Source: Akkermansia muciniphila (GTDB lineage Bacteria > Verrucomicrobiota > Verrucomicrobiia > Limisphaerales > UBA9464). From it: DNA of 37,286 nucleotides. The notes below the pieces were generated by a model. The model made no database searches. It was given only the letters and a program-made list of their open reading frames with translations, and was not told the origin of the DNA. Of this stretch, positions 34,911 through 37,286 are shown piece after piece. The stretch's first letter is position 1. Every line of letters starts with the position of its first letter. The DNA lies in the NCBI GenBank assembly GCA_945900455.1, contig CAMDJH010000027.1:1-37286 (forward strand), in the 5' to 3' direction. The position numbers and the translations under genes are program-made.

Positions 34911-36086
34911 ATGAAACTGGGCGATTCTCCGGAAATACCGTTCGTGAATGAAGTGCGGTTGAGCTCGCGACAATGGGGGGTGGTGTTTGTCATTCTGGCA
35001 TTCGTCGTGACGTTGACTCCGTCGGTTTGGAAGAAACTGGAGCGATTCGAAACGGGGTTGGACTACCGTATCCCCTATGCATTGAGCAAAGATTATTGGC
35101 TCTACGAACATCGCCTTCAGCGGTTGAAGCCGACGAACATTGTGATGTTGGGGGATTCCGTGGTTTGGGGTGAATACGTTTTGCCAAATGGTACTTGGTC
35201 CCACTTTTTGAATCAGGAGGCCGGAGCCACCGATTTGTTTGTCAACGGGGGCGTCAATGGGCTTTATCCGCTCGCGTTGGACGGATTGATCCGGTGCTAC
35301 GGCCGGCCGCTGAATCGCCAGAAGGTCATTCTGCATTGTAACGTGCTTTGGATGACGAGTCCGAAGGCCGACTTGAGTACCGAGAAGGAAGAACCCTTCA
35401 ACCATGCGGCTCTGGTGCCGCAGTTTAACCCGCGGATTCCCTGCTACCGCGCGGATGCCAGCGAGCGGCTCAACGCGATAATGGAGCGAAACATTCCTTT
35501 CTTTGAGTGGGTGAGCCACCTGCAGAACGCCTATTTTGCACAGCAGAGTATCCCCAAATGGACACTGGCTGAAGAGGGGGGTGATCCGCCACGTTATCCA
35601 AACGCGTATCGCAATCCGTTTTCTCAAATTGCACTGGCCGTTCCGATCGAGCCCCCGGGGGATCCGCTGCGGGGGCCTCAAAGTTCGCGGCACAAACCGT
35701 GGTCCACGAACGCGACCGGCACGACTCGCTTCGAATGGGTCGGCCTGGACCAATCCCTCCAGTGGCGCGCATTTCAGCGCTTGATTTCAACGGTGCATGG
35801 GCGAGGGAACGACGTCTTGGTCGTGCTGGGCCCTTTCAACGAGAATATCATGGCCGAAGAGAACCGGCCCGCCTACCGGAAAGTTCGGGGAGAGATTTTG
35901 CGATGGTTCGCACAGAATAAAATTCCCCACGTCGCTCCCGAACTGCTTCCGAGTGTGTTGTATGCGGATGCGAGCCACCCGTTGACCGAAGGTTATCAAC
36001 TACTCGCAACTCGACTCTTCGCCGATGCGACCTTTCGCAACTGGATGCGGGCAAAATCTCTTCCGCTCACTGAATCGAACAAATAG
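34911..36086 (+). CDS. SGNH-type acyl-transfer partner, membrane-anchored (AlgJ/AlgX-like role)
   Basis: A 391-residue protein with a single N-terminal membrane helix (about 23-43, WGVVFVILAFVVTLTPSVW) and an extracytoplasmic domain with SGNH-hydrolase features: block I MLGDSVVWGEY (Ser83), a GNxN-like block at GGVNGLYP, and DASH near the end (Asp353, His356), the catalytic Asp-x-x-His. Proteins of this type take the acyl group delivered by an MBOAT partner and place it on the glycan. A clear AAGAGG ribosome binding site lies 6 bases before ATG 34911; the frame extending up to 34821 lies inside the MBOAT gene. No alginate or other glycan-synthesis gene is present, so the acceptor is unknown. 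Confidence 0.88.
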   Translation: MKLGDSPEIPFVNEVRLSSRQWGVVFVILAFVVTLTPSVWKKLERFETGLDYRIPYALSKDYWLYEHRLQRLKPTNIVMLGDSVVWGEYVLPNGTWSHFLNQEAGATDLFVNGGVNGLYPLALDGLIRCYGRPLNRQKVILHCNVLWMTSPKADLSTEKEEPFNHAALVPQFNPRIPCYRADASERLNAIMERNIPFFEWVSHLQNAYFAQQSIPKWTLAEEGGDPPRYPNAYRNPFSQIALAVPIEPPGDPLRGPQSSRHKPWSTNATGTTRFEWVGLDQSLQWRAFQRLISTVHGRGNDVLVVLGPFNENIMAEENRPAYRKVRGEILRWFAQNKIPHVAPELLPSVLYADASHPLTEGYQLLATRLFADATFRNWMRAKSLPLTESNK

Positions 36087-36157
36087 AATGGAAGAGAATT
36101 CCTGAAGAGCACGGCAGCGATACCGGCCCTTTCAATTTGTGCTATCGTTCCGCCGTC

Positions 36158-37045
36158 ATGCTTTGTCTGGAAGATCTCGCCGAAATTGCATCCCGTTACT
36201 CCGGCCAACTCTCGGGTCCCGTCGCCGAATTTACCCTCGGCCGCCGAGTTTTCGCCTTCAACTCCCGGCCTGCGATCCTAGGGGTCGTTAACCTCTCACC
36301 CGAGTCGTGGTACCGGGAAAGCGTTTGTCTTTCCGCCGATGCTGCCATACAGCGAGGTCGGGTCCTCGCTGCCCAAGGGGCCGATGCCATTGATATCGGA
36401 GCGGAGTCCTCGCTGAGCCACGCCGGACGGGTGACAGATACCTCTCAAAAGAGCCGCCTCCTGCCCGTGATTCAAGAATTAGCCGGGGCCGGCCTGATCG
36501 TCTCGGTCGAAACGTATCATCCGACCGTTACCCGCGCGTCCCTCGAAGCCGGGGCCCGCATTTTGAATCTTACCGGCACGGACCGGAATGAAGAAATGTT
36601 CCGCATGGTCGCCGCGCACGACGCGGCAGTGATCCTGTGTCATGTGCAGGGTCCGAATGTCCGTGAGGTCGGTGATTTCGATTTCAAGGGCGACGCCGTG
36701 AGCATGCTCTACGAGTACTTTGCGCGGGAAATTGAGTTCGCGACGAAGGCTGGAGTTCGCAAGATCCTGATCGATCCGGGGCTGGGGTTTTACTATCGCA
36801 ATTTGCAAGACTCGGCAGTCCGTATCCGTCACCAGATGAAAACGTTCCTCAACACCTTTCGGTTGCGCGCTCTGGGTTTTCCTGTCTGTCACGCACTCCC
36901 CCATGCCTTTGAATGCTTTGGTGAGGAAGTTCGCTGTGCGGAACCCTTCTTCGCCGTCCTGGCAGCTCTGGGGAAAACGGATCTTTTCCGAACGCACGAA
37001 GTTCCCCGGACGCGCGCCGTTCTGGACACGATGCGAATCTGGTAA
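36158..37045 (+). CDS. Divergent dihydropteroate-synthase-like protein
   Basis: A 295-residue TIM-barrel protein of the pterin-binding/DHPS family. Visible: ILGVVNLSPESWY (Asn45, where FolP has NxTPDSF), GADAIDIGAESS (Asp79), LIVSVETYHPTVTRASLEAGARILN (Glu118 where FolP has Asp), ILIDPGLGFYYR (Asp206), and the final LFRTHEVPRTRAVLDTMRIW, matching the conserved FolP C-terminus. Missing are the SDGG after the first motif, the Asp after Asn137 in the ND motif, and the FolP SRK lysine. It may have another pterin or one-carbon role, or be a degenerate paralogue. ATG 36158 is preferred over an upstream TTG at 36137. Neighbours give no folate context. Confidence 0.88.
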   Translation: MLCLEDLAEIASRYSGQLSGPVAEFTLGRRVFAFNSRPAILGVVNLSPESWYRESVCLSADAAIQRGRVLAAQGADAIDIGAESSLSHAGRVTDTSQKSRLLPVIQELAGAGLIVSVETYHPTVTRASLEAGARILNLTGTDRNEEMFRMVAAHDAAVILCHVQGPNVREVGDFDFKGDAVSMLYEYFAREIEFATKAGVRKILIDPGLGFYYRNLQDSAVRIRHQMKTFLNTFRLRALGFPVCHALPHAFECFGEEVRCAEPFFAVLAALGKTDLFRTHEVPRTRAVLDTMRIW

Positions 37046-37115
37046 CGGAGTGTGGGCGGGCACAGGCGCGAGGTTCCTGAAATCGCAGCCCTGATCCGCG
37101 GATAGGAATCTGAAA

Positions 37116-37286
37116 ATGAGAGAAAAAACTCTCTACTGTGCTTTTTTCGCTTGCATATGTTATATATGCTGTATCGAACACGAATGCGCCGCGCGCATAC
37201 CACTCCAGTCCAAGACCGCGTTCGGGGCACTTCCCAACACGGGCACGCAGCGCTATTTCCGCGTAGACGGTGCTTGCCTTGAGAAT
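37116..37286 (+). CDS. Possible 5' end of a gene running off the right edge
   Basis: An open frame of 57 codons from ATG 37116 to the window end. An AGGAA at 37104-37108, seven bases before the ATG, is a good ribosome binding site. The N-terminus MREKTLYCAFFACICYICC is hydrophobic and could be a signal peptide, though unusually cysteine-rich; the rest reads as ordinary protein (RIPLQSKTAFGALPNTGTQ). The start codon lies in a small hairpin, GAGAG/CTCTC with an A-rich loop (37118-37133). No family recognised; could be chance. Confidence 0.4.
   Translation, partial: MREKTLYCAFFACICYICCIEHECAARIPLQSKTAFGALPNTGTQRYFRVDGACLEN

Noticed and set aside
1-37286. CRISPR arrays, tRNA or rRNA genes, phage or transposase genes
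   Set aside because: Nothing with regular spaced repeats, cloverleaf-like sequence or such gene families was seen in the gaps or coding regions.

Overview
The window reads as chromosomal DNA of a GC-rich bacterium of the Planctomycetes-Verrucomicrobia group, most likely Verrucomicrobia of the Pedosphaera/Limisphaera type. The reasons are a PSD1-family cytochrome (DUF1549/DUF1553) paired with a DUF1501 protein, a very large PVC-type protein with C-terminal CxxCH, tandem pseudopilin-like proteins with the [24 protein letters not shown] signature, a DUF5069 protein, and a large secreted mosaic protein with a typical verrucomicrobial C-terminus. This assignment rests on recognised families, not on a database search. 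No rRNA, tRNA, CRISPR array, transposase or phage gene was seen.

Layout, left to right. (1) 2-4252: a secreted beta-helix/metzincin/DUF11 mosaic, cut by the left edge. (2) 4430-8747: a plus-strand four-gene MacAB/DevBCA-like export operon (adaptor, ATPase, two different FtsX-type permeases). (3) 8868-18368: a long run of minus-strand genes. In transcription order these are a HlyD-like adaptor, ABC ATPase and ABC-2 permease (a YbhG/F/S-like exporter), then a PSD1 cytochrome and a DUF1501 protein, then two pseudopilin-like proteins. (4) 18646-20297: rpe and an EamA-type transporter on plus, facing a small DUF5069 gene. (5) 20730-21380: 650 bases without a gene, carrying an element bounded by imperfect inverted repeats. 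(6) 21381-23693: an SPFH protein with a fused excisionase-type HTH domain, followed by a double zinc-ribbon protein with a C-terminal membrane anchor. This pair resembles the YdjG/YdjI-type envelope-stress partners of PspA and is the most unusual gene unit here. (7) 23710-26949 minus: the PVC heme/beta-propeller/HEAT protein. (8) 27023-28633 plus: mqnC (futalosine menaquinone pathway) and a SUI1/eIF1-like gene. (9) 28721-31058 minus: tyrS and an unrecognised, possibly glycosyltransferase-like gene. (10) 31211-36086 plus: a tightly packed envelope cluster of a TolB-like propeller, an FGE-like lipoprotein, an MBOAT O-acyltransferase and an SGNH-type partner. (11) 36158-37045: a divergent dihydropteroate-synthase-like gene, then a possible gene start running off the right edge.

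How the genes work together: two ABC export systems, extracytoplasmic cytochrome-like proteins, secreted adhesin/protease-like proteins, pseudopilins and a probable polysaccharide acyl-transfer unit make this a region about the cell envelope and secretion. Housekeeping genes (rpe, mqnC, tyrS, SUI1) are interspersed. Start sites, glycosyltransferase-like folds and regulatory hairpins are inferences from reading the sequence only.
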